Shown one piece after another: positions 1 to 7,308 of a stretch of DNA of 34,122 nucleotides. A program made the position numbers and the translations under genes. This DNA is from Patescibacteria group bacterium. GTDB lineage: Bacteria > Patescibacteriota > Gracilibacteria > UM-FILTER-43-11. The notes beneath the pieces were generated by a model that was not told the origin of the DNA, did no database searches, and worked only from the letters and a program-made list of their open reading frames with translations. Every line of letters begins with the position of its first letter. Position 1 is the first letter of the stretch. The DNA lies in NCBI GenBank assembly GCA_018825145.1, contig JAHJFD010000045.1, positions 1 to 34,122 on the forward strand. Direction: 5' to 3'.

Positions 1-1271
1 TCTTTCGGGTCGTAAATATTGCGGCCGTCCAGAAGCAGATTACCTTTCATCAGGGATTTCAGTTCTTTCAGATCCACGGTCCGGAACTCATCCCATTCGG
101 TCAGAACCAGAATCACGTCGGCACCGCTCGCGGCGTCGAAAGCGCTTTTACAGTAGTTCAGATTCACGCTGGCAAAATTCCGTCTGGCGTTTTCCATTGC
201 CACAGGGTCAAAAGTCCTTACAATTCCTCCCTCCGCCTGAATGCGTTTGATTACTTTGATGCTGGGGGCGTCGCGCATATCATCGGTACGGGGTTTAAAG
301 GCCAGTCCCCAAACGGCAATGGTTTTTCCCTCCATGTCCGGAAAGTGCCTATGGAGTTTTTCAAAAATCAATTCCTTTTGCCGTTCATTCACCTGCTCGG
401 CCGCTTCCAGGATTCTGAAATCGTAATTGTATTCTTTTCCTTTCTGAATCAGGGCCTGCACGTCTTTGGGGAAGCAGCTTCCGCCATAACCTATACCGGC
501 ATGCAGAAAGCGGGAACCGATTCTGGAATCCATGCCGATTCCTTTTGCCACGGTCCGTATATCGGCGCCGGACCGTTCACAAAAGTTGGCCATTTCGTTA
601 ATAAAACTGATTTTAACGGCCAGAAAGCTGTTGGCGGCGTATTTAATGACTTCCGCGCTCTTTATGTCGGTGAAGAGCAGGGGGCGGCCGGTGCGGGTAA
701 GGGGGCGGTAAATCTTTTCCATTACTGTCCTGGCGCGGTCATTTTCTACCCCCACCACAATACGTTCGGGATTCATAGTGTCTTTTATGGCCGCTCCTTC
801 ACGCAGAAATTCAGGATTGCTGACGATGTCGAAGGTGGCATCGGATCCGCGCTTATCGATTTCGGCCTGAATGATTTTTTTACATTCAGAACCGGTTCCG
901 ACAGGCACCGTGGATTTATTGACAAAGATTTTATGGCCGCTGACATTTTCACCAAAGCTTTTAGCCACCTGACGCACGTACTGCAAATCGGCTTTGTGGT
1001 CTTTATCGGGTGGTGTGCCCACGGCGCTGAAGAGCACATCGGCGAATTCCACGCCTTTCCTGATATCGGACGAAAAATGCAGACGGCCTTCACGCTGATT
1101 GTGCCTTACCATTTCTTCCAGTCCGGGCTCGTAAATAGGCATGATGCCATTTTTCAGATTATCGATCTTTTGCCTGTCGATATCCACTCCCATTACGTCA
1201 AAACCCATTTCGGCAAAACATGTTCCTGTCACAAGGCCCACGTAGCCGGTGCCGACAACCGTGATTTTCAT
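1..1271 (-). CDS. ugd: UDP-glucose 6-dehydrogenase, C-terminus cut by window edge
   Basis: Oxidises UDP-glucose to UDP-glucuronate with NAD+ in the cytoplasm, feeding capsule or cell-surface polysaccharide synthesis. The frame is open from the ATG at 1271 to the window edge (423 codons visible), so only a short C-terminal piece is missing. The N-terminus MKITVVGTGYVGLVTG is the Rossmann NAD-binding loop. GYGGSCFPKD holds the catalytic cysteine (about residue 266), preceded by the AANSFLAVKISFINE helix typical of the central dimer domain. The C-terminal UDP-binding domain contains GLAFKPRTDDMRDAPS. All key family motifs are intact. The upstream region 1272-1434 is shared divergently with the small membrane protein gene at 1435. 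An open frame on the opposite strand (345-1277) is a shadow of this gene. Confidence 0.97.
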   Translation of the reverse strand, partial: MKITVVGTGYVGLVTGTCFAEMGFDVMGVDIDRQKIDNLKNGIMPIYEPGLEEMVRHNQREGRLHFSSDIRKGVEFADVLFSAVGTPPDKDHKADLQYVRQVAKSFGENVSGHKIFVNKSTVPVGTGSECKKIIQAEIDKRGSDATFDIVSNPEFLREGAAIKDTMNPERIVVGVENDRARTVMEKIYRPLTRTGRPLLFTDIKSAEVIKYAANSFLAVKISFINEMANFCERSGADIRTVAKGIGMDSRIGSRFLHAGIGYGGSCFPKDVQALIQKGKEYNYDFRILEAAEQVNERQKELIFEKLHRHFPDMEGKTIAVWGLAFKPRTDDMRDAPSIKVIKRIQAEGGIVRTFDPVAMENARRNFASVNLNYCKSAFDAASGADVILVLTEWDEFRTVDLKELKSLMKGNLLLDGRNIYDPK

Positions 1272-1320
1272 GATTGATCCGCATTAAAAAAATAAACCGG
1301 TTGTTATCTTACACAAATAT

Positions 1321-1381
1321 CGGTTCACGGTAAAATGCCGAACTGTCATAATTTTTCTTAAACTACGGTTCTCAGTAAAAT
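1321..1381. repeat. Imperfect direct repeat in a divergent intergenic region
   Basis: Two copies of CGGTTC-x-C-x-GTAAAAT lie at 1321-1336 and 1366-1381, 14 of 16 bases identical and 45 bases apart. They sit between the divergent ugd and 4-helix membrane protein genes, just upstream of the extended -10 at 1398-1406. The arrangement would suit a regulator binding twice on one DNA face, but no regulator can be named. Confidence 0.4.
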
Positions 1382-1397
1382 CCGGATTTTTGAAATG

Positions 1398-1406
1398 TGG
1401 TACAAT
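1398..1406 (+). promoter_or_regulatory. Extended -10 promoter
   Basis: TGGTACAAT (TGn plus -10 TACAAT at 1401-1406), with no convincing -35. Transcription would begin near 1413. This lies downstream of the in-frame ATG at 1390, so translation must begin at the ATG at 1435. Confidence 0.6.
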
Positions 1407-1434
1407 TAAACAGGTATCAAGTAACACAAACAAA

Positions 1435-1809
1435 ATGGAACTATCAATTTTAGCGGCGAAGATTATTTCGCTCTTATATCTCGCGGCCGGTATCAGCGCG
1501 CTTTCCGGTCAGATGACTTTTAAAGGAATCCTGGAGGATCTGATGGCTTCCCGCGCTCTCAGTTTTGCCATGGGTTTTGTGGCGCTTATTGTAGGAGTGC
1601 TTTTGGTGACTTACCATAACATTTGGGTAAAAGACTGGACTGTGCTTATTACCATTATCGGCTGGGCCGCGCTTATCAAGGGGTTCATGTTTATCGCATA
1701 CCCCGACAGCCTCAGCTGGTTCAGGGGTTGGTTTAAAAATTCTCAGGCATTCGGTGTTTTGGCCATTGCCATCAGTCTTCTGTTCGGATATTTTGGATTT
1801 GTCGCCTAA
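1435..1809 (+). CDS. Small 4-helix integral membrane protein (paralogue A)
   Basis: A 124-residue protein of unknown function made almost entirely of hydrophobic segments, consistent with four transmembrane helices and short loops. It is clearly paralogous to the gene at 4963. Both share an N-terminus of the form M-[ED]-L-S-I, a central TYHNIWVKDW / TFHNNWVKSW loop, a following TIIGW-x-ALIKG segment and a C-terminal FGYFGF. The ATG at 1435 is chosen over an in-frame ATG at 1390 because it aligns with the paralogue's start and because the extended -10 at 1398-1406 would put the transcript start after 1390. The leader is A-rich with no Shine-Dalgarno sequence. The gene opens a block with the ECF-S-like and hydrogenase genes downstream. 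I do not recognise a named family. Confidence 0.85.
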   Translation: MELSILAAKIISLLYLAAGISALSGQMTFKGILEDLMASRALSFAMGFVALIVGVLLVTYHNIWVKDWTVLITIIGWAALIKGFMFIAYPDSLSWFRGWFKNSQAFGVLAIAISLLFGYFGFVA

Positions 1810-1835
1810 AGGAATCTATTAAAATAAACCCAAAA

Positions 1836-2348
1836 ATGAAAATAACGAGTTTAGCGTGCCGTGCTTTAACGATAACCAGGTCCAGACTGATTCTTTTCGT
1901 CTTGTTGCTGGCTCTGGCGATTGTGCTACCCGGTTTTATCCATAATCAGTGGATCACGGGGCCGATTGTGAACGCCTCTCTTATTCTCGCGGCAGTCTGC
2001 GTTGGGCCGATGGAGGCTGTAGTCCTTGGGCTGATGCCCAGTACAATGGCTCTGAGCAGCGGCTTACTACCGCTCCCGCTCGCGCCTATGGTTCCTTTTA
2101 TTATGGTAAGTAACGCGGTGCTGATTCTTTCTTTCCGGTATCTGGCTGTAAAAAATTATGCGGTCAGAATTTTGGTGGCGGCCTTTTTAAAGTACGCCTT
2201 TTTAAATCTCATTTTGATTTTTCTGATGGATCGGCTTCTTGGGGCGGACTTAGTCAGTCGTATTTCCGTTATGATGAGCTGGCCGCAATTTGTGACCGCT
2301 CTTATTGGCGGGCTGATCGTTTATCCACTTATTAAGGCAAAAAAATGA
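1836..2348 (+). CDS. Hydrogenase-associated ECF-S-like membrane protein
   Basis: A 170-residue membrane protein with about five or six hydrophobic helices. The motif GPIVNASLILAAVCVGPME, followed by a segment ending GLLPLPLAPMVPFIMVSN, resembles ECF-transporter S-components and the small membrane proteins found next to [FeFe]-hydrogenases in various anaerobes, some of which databases label 'iron hydrogenase'. Its stop codon overlaps the hydrogenase start by 4 bases (ATGA at 2345-2348), implying translational coupling and a shared role. Possible roles are membrane anchoring of the hydrogenase or movement of a small substrate. No ECF ATPase or EcfT gene is in the window, so transport is not shown. 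Membrane location and linkage are solid; the exact family is inferred. Confidence 0.75.
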   Translation: MKITSLACRALTITRSRLILFVLLLALAIVLPGFIHNQWITGPIVNASLILAAVCVGPMEAVVLGLMPSTMALSSGLLPLPLAPMVPFIMVSNAVLILSFRYLAVKNYAVRILVAAFLKYAFLNLILIFLMDRLLGADLVSRISVMMSWPQFVTALIGGLIVYPLIKAKK

Positions 2349-3694
2349 GTTGTGAAGAAGATCAGAAAAGGGAAGGCCAATTTCACCGAATGCGAGAGGC
2401 CATTCAGTTTGATCGTGAAAAGTGCATCGCCTGCACGGCCTGCGTGATGAGCTGCAATAAAGTCGGTATCAATTTTCTGAAGATTAAGGAGGAAGGCGGT
2501 AAGAAGCATGTCGAATACAATTGCGATTCCGGTGTGGACTGTATTTATTGCGGTCAGTGCACATTCCTTTGCCCGGTGGACGCGATTTATGAGCAGAAAA
2601 ATATCGACGAAGCTGAAAGGGCGCTCAGGGATAAAAGCAAGATCACCATAGTCCAGATGGCCCCGTCTGTGCGGGCGAGTATCGGCGAGGAATTCGGTCA
2701 GCCTCCCGGAACCAATGTCCAGAAAAAAATGTACACCGCCCTCCGCAAAATTGGTTTTGATAAGATTTTTGATGTTACCATGGGTGCCGATATTACCACA
2801 TACACGGAAGCCATGGAGCTGGCGGACCGTATCAAAAACGGAGGGGTCATGCCCATGTTCACTTCCTGCTGTCCAAGCTGGGTGAAGTACGCTGAGTTTT
2901 ATCATCCCGAAATCATTCCCAATCTCACGACCGCGCGTTCGCCGCACATCCATTCCGGCGGAGCTTACAAAACCTGGTGGGCGGAAAAAGAGGGGATTGA
3001 TCCCAAAAATATTGTCGTAGTTTCTTTAATGCCCTGTACTTCAAAAAAATATGAGGCAAAACTGGAGAAGCTAAAAATTGATGGCGTTTATCCGGTCGAT
3101 ATCGTGCTAACTGCCAGAGAAACGGCTGACTTGCTCAAAAAACACAACATTGATCTGATGAGCCTTGAAGAAAGTGAAGTGGATTCCTGTGGCGCTTTTT
3201 CCGGCGCGGGAATCGTTTACGGTGCGGCGGGCGGCGTGATGGAATCCGCCCTCAGAAGCGCTCATTATTTTTTGACGGGCGAAGAAATCGATCAGATAGA
3301 ATACAAAGATGTCCGTGATTCGGAGGGTGTCAAAAAGGCGACTGTCGATATCGGCGGAAAAAAACTGAACGTTGCCGTCATTTATTTAACCAAAAATGCG
3401 GTTCCGATTATTGAGGAAGTTCTGAAGAACCCGAAAGCATACGATTACATTGAAGTGATGGCTTGCCCTGGTGGGTGTGTCGGGGGCGGGGGACAGCCAA
3501 AGCCCACCAACGCGAAAATAATCGCCGAACGGAAAAAAGCGCTCTATCATATCGATGACAAAACCAAAATCCGGAAGGCGCATCAGAATCCGGTGGTGAA
3601 GGAATTTTTTGAAGACTACCTTGCCAAATTACCGAAGGAAAAATCATCATCGATTATTCACACCCATTTCAGAAAGCGGGAGAAATTTGAATAA
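2345..3694 (+). CDS. [FeFe]-hydrogenase, two [4Fe-4S] clusters plus H-cluster domain
   Basis: Reversible H2 oxidation/proton reduction, 449 residues, cytoplasmic. Residues 20-80 hold two 4Fe-4S ferredoxin motifs: C27-x2-C30-x2-C33-x3-C37 and C66-x2-C69-x2-C72-x3-C76. The H-cluster domain has all three ligand motifs: L1 TSCCPSW (173-179), L2 MPCTSKKYE (229-237) and L3 MACPGGCVGGGGQP (372-385). All four H-cluster cysteines (176, 231, 374, 378) and the L1 proton-relay cysteine (175) appear present. The segment usually reading KSP in group A enzymes reads ARSPHIHSGG here (from residue 197), so the lysine near the diiron site is an arginine. DSCGAFSGAG (from 280) also departs from the usual form. 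Coupled to the upstream membrane protein by an ATGA overlap. The HydE/F/G maturases are not in this window. Catalytic or sensory role cannot be decided from sequence alone. Confidence 0.95.
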   Translation: MSCEEDQKREGQFHRMREAIQFDREKCIACTACVMSCNKVGINFLKIKEEGGKKHVEYNCDSGVDCIYCGQCTFLCPVDAIYEQKNIDEAERALRDKSKITIVQMAPSVRASIGEEFGQPPGTNVQKKMYTALRKIGFDKIFDVTMGADITTYTEAMELADRIKNGGVMPMFTSCCPSWVKYAEFYHPEIIPNLTTARSPHIHSGGAYKTWWAEKEGIDPKNIVVVSLMPCTSKKYEAKLEKLKIDGVYPVDIVLTARETADLLKKHNIDLMSLEESEVDSCGAFSGAGIVYGAAGGVMESALRSAHYFLTGEEIDQIEYKDVRDSEGVKKATVDIGGKKLNVAVIYLTKNAVPIIEEVLKNPKAYDYIEVMACPGGCVGGGGQPKPTNAKIIAERKKALYHIDDKTKIRKAHQNPVVKEFFEDYLAKLPKEKSSSIIHTHFRKREKFE

Positions 3695-3726
3695 TGCCCC
3701 ATTACTATTCAGTTATGAATGGCGCA

Positions 3727-3735
3727 TGATATAAT
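3727..3735 (+). promoter_or_regulatory. Extended -10 promoter
   Basis: TGATATAAT with consensus TATAAT at 3730-3735 and no clear -35. It predicts a transcript starting near 3742 and a leader of about 12 bases before the ATG at 3754. The TSUP gene can therefore be expressed independently of the hydrogenase pair. Confidence 0.65.
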
Positions 3736-3753
3736 CCTGAATGAAATAAAAAA

Positions 3754-4845
3754 ATGGCCAAAAGAAATATCCACAATGTTGACCGGCTGCTTAGGGTCCT
3801 GCTTGCGATGGGGCTGGCTTTGTGTGGTTATTTCACAGCGGGTCCTCGTTTCGAAATGCTGTTTTATGGACTGGCCGTTATCCTTGTTCTCAACGCGCTT
3901 GTCGGAATAAGCGCTACGTATATACTTTTCAACATCAACACCAGGGAAAGCTTTGAACGCAGGCTCTGGCTGGAGGGCATACTCATATATTCCATTGTTT
4001 TTGTAGCACTGATTCCCCTGTATTTACGGGGTGAGTTTGCTGAGTTTGACCATCAGCTTTTTCTGGCGACAGGAATAGGTTTTGTGGCTCAGCTGATCGA
4101 CGGATCTTTGGGGATGGCTTACGGTATCACTTCCAATACTTTTCTTCTGAGCTTCGGTATTCCTCCGGTTGTCAGCAGTGCGAGTATCCACACGGCCGAG
4201 ATCTTCACAGCCGGGGCCGAGGGGGTGGCGCACCTGCGGGCCGGTAATGTGGATAAAGGAATTCTGAAATATCTTATTATTCCGGGAGTGCTCGGTGCGA
4301 TTGCAGGCGCTTATCTGTTAACCAGTATACCCGGGGATCTTATTTTGCCTTTCATTTCAGTTTACCTGTTTATTATGGGCTTCCTTCTTATTGAAAAAGC
4401 TTTTGAACGTAAACCTCTGATTATTAAAACATTTATTTTCTTCCGGGATAAGCTCATGCGGGCAAGAAGCGAACGATGGGGGCGCAAACTTACCCCCTTT
4501 GGATTTGTGGGTGGCATACTGGATTCCATTGGCGGCGGAGGTTGGGGGCCGCTGATTACCCTGACTTTGTTTTTTAAGGGCGAGAATCTAAGAAAGGCTA
4601 TCGGTTCCGTGATCCTGAGTGAATTTTTTGTGGCAGTTGCAGCTTCCGCCGCTTTACTGGCCGCTATTCATCTTGAATACTGGCAGACAATTGTCGGTTT
4701 AATTATTGGCGGTCTTTTGGCGGTTCCGCTTGGCCCATACTTAACCAAAAAACTTCCTTATAAACCTCTGATGATTCTTGTGGGACTCCTGGTTACCCTG
4801 CTCAGTCTGAAAAACCTGATCAGCTTCTTTTTGTCGCAAGTATAA
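3754..4845 (+). CDS. DUF2892-TSUP (TauE/SafE) membrane permease
   Basis: A 363-residue membrane protein. Residues 1-65 match the DUF2892/YgaP-type two-helix domain (KRNIHNVDRLLRVLLAMGLA, then NALVGISATYILFNINT). From about residue 95 it is a TauE/SafE (TSUP) permease with the two typical inverted halves: FVAQLIDGSLGMAYGITSNT and GFVGGILDSIGGGGWGPLIT. TSUP proteins export or import sulfite, sulfoacetate, thiosulfate or other small anions. In other bacteria DUF2892 often accompanies rhodanese domains, which would fit sulfur chemistry, but no rhodanese is present here. It lies between the hydrogenase and the second 4-helix paralogue with its own promoter. The substrate is unknown. Confidence 0.93.
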   Translation: MAKRNIHNVDRLLRVLLAMGLALCGYFTAGPRFEMLFYGLAVILVLNALVGISATYILFNINTRESFERRLWLEGILIYSIVFVALIPLYLRGEFAEFDHQLFLATGIGFVAQLIDGSLGMAYGITSNTFLLSFGIPPVVSSASIHTAEIFTAGAEGVAHLRAGNVDKGILKYLIIPGVLGAIAGAYLLTSIPGDLILPFISVYLFIMGFLLIEKAFERKPLIIKTFIFFRDKLMRARSERWGRKLTPFGFVGGILDSIGGGGWGPLITLTLFFKGENLRKAIGSVILSEFFVAVAASAALLAAIHLEYWQTIVGLIIGGLLAVPLGPYLTKKLPYKPLMILVGLLVTLLSLKNLISFFLSQV

Positions 4846-4923
4846 AAAGTTAATCTTTTCTGAATTTATGCAGGTAAGTTCTGAAAGACGATTGATTCGG
4901 ATCTTTATCCAAAAAAATAAGTG

Positions 4924-4932
4924 TGTTATGTT
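4924..4932 (+). promoter_or_regulatory. Probable extended -10 promoter
   Basis: TGTTATGTT (TGn plus TATGTT at 4927-4932) stands 31 bases before the ATG at 4963, in an otherwise AT-rich intergenic stretch with no other visible signal. Confidence 0.4.
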
Positions 4933-4962
4933 TTAATCAAATATTTTTTAACAAAATAAAAT

Positions 4963-5346
4963 ATGGATCTTTCTATTTTTGTGGCCCAGGTGGCTGCCAT
5001 CATTTACCTGTCAGTCGGTATAGGTATGCTTTTAGATAAAAAATACTATGCGAAGTTCCTGGACGGATTCTCAAAAGATACAACCGCTATGTATGTTGGA
5101 GGTTTTATAGCTCTGGTTGCAGGTTTCGCTTTGGTTACTTTTCATAATAACTGGGTAAAAAGCTGGGAAGTTTTGGTTACTATTATCGGTTGGCTTGCTC
5201 TGATTAAAGGTGTGATGCTCTTAGCTTTTCCGACCACCTTTTTTAATATAACCAAATCATGGGTTAACGGTAAAATCATAACCAGTTACGCTTTTGTAGC
5301 CATTGTTCTTGGCCTTGTTTTCGGGTACTTTGGTTTTATAATTTAG
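4963..5346 (+). CDS. Small 4-helix integral membrane protein (paralogue B)
   Basis: A 127-residue protein, paralogous along its full length to the gene at 1435. It starts MDLSIFVAQVAAIIYLSVGI and contains TFHNNWVKSWEVLVTIIGW, then LALIKGVMLLAFP, and ends in VFGYFGFII. Four hydrophobic helices are visible. The invariant polar loop (H-N-x-W-V-K-x-W) in mid-membrane context is the only obvious candidate for a functional site. The two copies flank the hydrogenase/TSUP block, suggesting a duplication retained with that block. Function unknown. The leader AACAAAATAAAAT lacks a Shine-Dalgarno sequence. Confidence 0.85.
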   Translation: MDLSIFVAQVAAIIYLSVGIGMLLDKKYYAKFLDGFSKDTTAMYVGGFIALVAGFALVTFHNNWVKSWEVLVTIIGWLALIKGVMLLAFPTTFFNITKSWVNGKIITSYAFVAIVLGLVFGYFGFII

Positions 5347-5438
5347 TTCCAAATTTTTTCTGAATGATTTTTTGTTGCCTTTTTATAGAAAATTTATTTA
5401 TACTTAAGTTAAGTTTATTTCTTTAAAACAAAATTCTT

Positions 5439-5531
5439 ATGCCCACAAAAAAGAAAGTGGTAAAAAAGAAAGTAGCTAAGAAGAAAGTAGCTAAGAAGAA
5501 ACCTGCAAAGAAGGTTTCCAAGAAAAGATAA
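5439..5531 (+). CDS. 30-residue lysine-rich basic protein
   Basis: ATG at 5439, stop TAA at 5529-5531. The product begins MPTKKKVVKKK and then repeats KVAKK-type units, ending KPAKKVSKKR. About 60 percent of residues are lysine and there are no acidic residues. It resembles the basic tails of histone H1-like proteins and of some HU homologues, so DNA or RNA binding is likely, but no folded domain is present. An AT-rich upstream region and a strong terminator at 5557-5578 make it a free-standing transcription unit, which argues that this very short ORF is real. Family membership cannot be assigned. Confidence 0.72.
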   Translation: MPTKKKVVKKKVAKKKVAKKKPAKKVSKKR

Positions 5532-5556
5532 TTTCTTTTTTCATTATATTGTTAAG

Positions 5557-5578
5557 CCCCGCCTCTGGCGGGGTTTTT
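5557..5578 (+). terminator. Rho-independent terminator
   Basis: Perfect 7-bp stem CCCCGCC (5557-5563) / GGCGGGG (5567-5573), loop TCT, followed by five T. It is placed 25 bases after the Lys-rich gene. Confidence 0.92.
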
Positions 5579-5621
5579 CATTGGCGCGCGTATGCTATGA
5601 TTGGTTTTGATTATTTAGCAA

Positions 5622-6770
5622 ATGAATCCTTTCTCAATTATTTTCAGAATTATCGGTTTCTTCTCGGTCTGTGCCGACCCTTTTGAAAGAAAGGTTGATC
5701 GTTTTCTGAAAAATGTACGCGCGCGTTCCAAAGAAGATCTTGAAAAACTTATACAGGAGGATCTGGTGAAGCTGACTATTTTTCTTGAATACAAATTCAA
5801 AGGATACAAAATACTCAAAAGGCGCCATCGGAGAAAACTTTATGAGCACGAATATTTAATCGCGAAAGATTTTGTTTTCTTTTTTGACACGCGGAAGAAG
5901 TCGATAGCTGAGCGGCAGAAGTCACTCGATATTCCATCGGAATTTAAGAAGGATGAAAAAATGACTTACCTGCTCGGAATCATGAGCTATCTGAGTCCCG
6001 GTAAAAAACTTCAGTATCAGGAATCGGCGACTTTTGAAAAACTCCTGCGCGATCCGACTTCCGAAATGCTGGTGGGGGACTGCAACCAGATCACTACCTT
6101 ATACATTTATCTTTATTCACTTCGTTTTCCGGTGGGCGATTTAAATGTGAAGATCCTGCCGGGACATATTTGCCTGCATTACAAGGGAATCGATATTGAA
6201 ACGACCAATGCCACTTTGGCCAGTTATGACGATTATGTTTTTTTGAGTGATGTGGAAGAAATCGTGGCGGCGAATCTTCTGGATATTCCTGATCCTTCCG
6301 AGAGGCAGTTTGAAATCAGTTCTGCCAATATGCTCAAGAGCGCTGAGCTTGCCTTTCATTTTTCCAGTCACAGGGCGACGGTCGAAAAAAATCTTTTTAT
6401 CGCGTATCACAATATGGCGGTTTATTACGCGAAGCAGAAAAATTTTTCCAAAGCCGCGCTTTTTGCAAATAAGTCAGGCAATACAAAACTGCAGAAACAG
6501 GTCGCTCAGATGGAGGCGACTGATCATCTGAAGTCGAAGCGATATCGGAAGGCTCTGGAGAAATTCCAAAAGATAGGTGATGCGCAGGGTGAAAAGGTTT
6601 GCTATCAGAATGAACTTGTTGACCTTATTGATAAAACTAAATCATGTAAAACAGTTGGTGACTATAAAAATCATAAATCGACTTTACGGCGAATGAAGGA
6701 ATTGGGGTTGAGGGCGGGCAATCAAAAGGTGGTGGATTTTGTGAATGATATTCTGAAGAAACTGGCATGA
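5622..6770 (+). CDS. Transglutaminase-like protein with TPR-like C-terminal region
   Basis: A 382-residue protein. The middle region carries a transglutaminase-like (papain-fold) signature: GDCNQITTLYIYLYSL with Cys154, LPGHICLHY with His182, and KGIDIETTNA supplying the acidic residue near 191. The order Cys-His-Asp and their spacing match the catalytic triad of the family. From about residue 250 the protein becomes helical with repeats such as AYHNMAVYYAKQKNFSKAAL and SKRYRKALEKFQKIGDA, consistent with TPR units. SirB1-type proteins pair a similar core with TPRs. The N-terminus is a short hydrophobic stretch (IIFRIIGFFSVC), too weak to call an anchor. The stop overlaps the next gene's start (ATGA at 6767-6770). 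Substrate unknown: protease, amidase or transglutaminase activity are all open. Confidence 0.75.
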   Translation: MNPFSIIFRIIGFFSVCADPFERKVDRFLKNVRARSKEDLEKLIQEDLVKLTIFLEYKFKGYKILKRRHRRKLYEHEYLIAKDFVFFFDTRKKSIAERQKSLDIPSEFKKDEKMTYLLGIMSYLSPGKKLQYQESATFEKLLRDPTSEMLVGDCNQITTLYIYLYSLRFPVGDLNVKILPGHICLHYKGIDIETTNATLASYDDYVFLSDVEEIVAANLLDIPDPSERQFEISSANMLKSAELAFHFSSHRATVEKNLFIAYHNMAVYYAKQKNFSKAALFANKSGNTKLQKQVAQMEATDHLKSKRYRKALEKFQKIGDAQGEKVCYQNELVDLIDKTKSCKTVGDYKNHKSTLRRMKELGLRAGNQKVVDFVNDILKKLA

Positions 6771-7306
6771 AAAAACCTCCTTCAACTGAAAGCCTGCCGG
6801 CAGTTCCCGAAATATGCAGTTTTGAGGGAGGTCTGAAGAAAGCTCGCGTGCAGATCGCTGAGCTTTTGAAAGAAAAAGATTATGTTGTCATGGCGATCAA
6901 TGGATCCGGTCCTGAGGTCGGAAAAACTTTTTTGACGGGTGAGATTGCCAGAGGATTTCTTGAAGAAGGTGTGCCGATTGGTATATGCACAGATAACGGC
7001 AATTTTGTTTGCGCCGAGGAGCAGTTGGCAACTACCCAGGCTCTGCTTGAAAAATGCGATCGTGGAATCTATATTCTTGGCGCCTGGGAGGCTTCGCATG
7101 GTTGCAAAAAATACGGTAAGACTGACGTGCGGGCAGGATATGATGAGATGCTTAAAGAGGCGGCTCGGAAAATTGGTTTATCTTTGAGCAAGGTTGATAT
7201 CTGGGTGGCAATCTATAAAAAAGATAAACCTTTTCATATTGTAAAGAAAAAAAGGGATGATCCATATGACCCTTTTGAAGATATCATTATTTGTAACGAT
7301 CAATAA
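6767..7306 (+). CDS. P-loop nucleotide-binding protein of unknown function
   Basis: A 179-residue protein. AINGSGPEVGKTFLTGEIAR (from residue 43) is a Walker A-like loop at the end of a hydrophobic strand (YVVMA). The spacing is unusual, with one extra residue between the first glycine and the GKT compared with GxxxxGKT. Further strands (VPIGICTDNG, GIYILGAWEA, VDIWVAIY) fit an alpha/beta P-loop fold, possibly of kinase type. It is translationally coupled to the upstream transglutaminase-like protein by an ATGA overlap, so the two probably work together. It ends 2 bases before the convergent macB-like permease gene. No specific substrate motif is recognisable. Confidence 0.65.
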   Translation: MKKPPSTESLPAVPEICSFEGGLKKARVQIAELLKEKDYVVMAINGSGPEVGKTFLTGEIARGFLEEGVPIGICTDNGNFVCAEEQLATTQALLEKCDRGIYILGAWEASHGCKKYGKTDVRAGYDEMLKEAARKIGLSLSKVDIWVAIYKKDKPFHIVKKKRDDPYDPFEDIIICNDQ

Positions 7307-7308
7307 TC

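Noticed and set aside
345-1277. 310-codon open frame on the plus strand
   Set aside because: It lies wholly antisense to ugd, whose motifs and length are complete; the translated product has no domain-like pattern.
3719-3910. 63-codon plus-strand frame overlapping the TSUP gene start
   Set aside because: Wrong frame relative to the DUF2892 domain and its first ATG lies upstream of the extended -10 at 3727-3735.
6790-6803. CTGCCGGCAG palindrome near the start of the P-loop gene as a third repeat copy
   Set aside because: Only the inner 10 bases match and the flanks do not extend the palindrome; too short to assign to the element.
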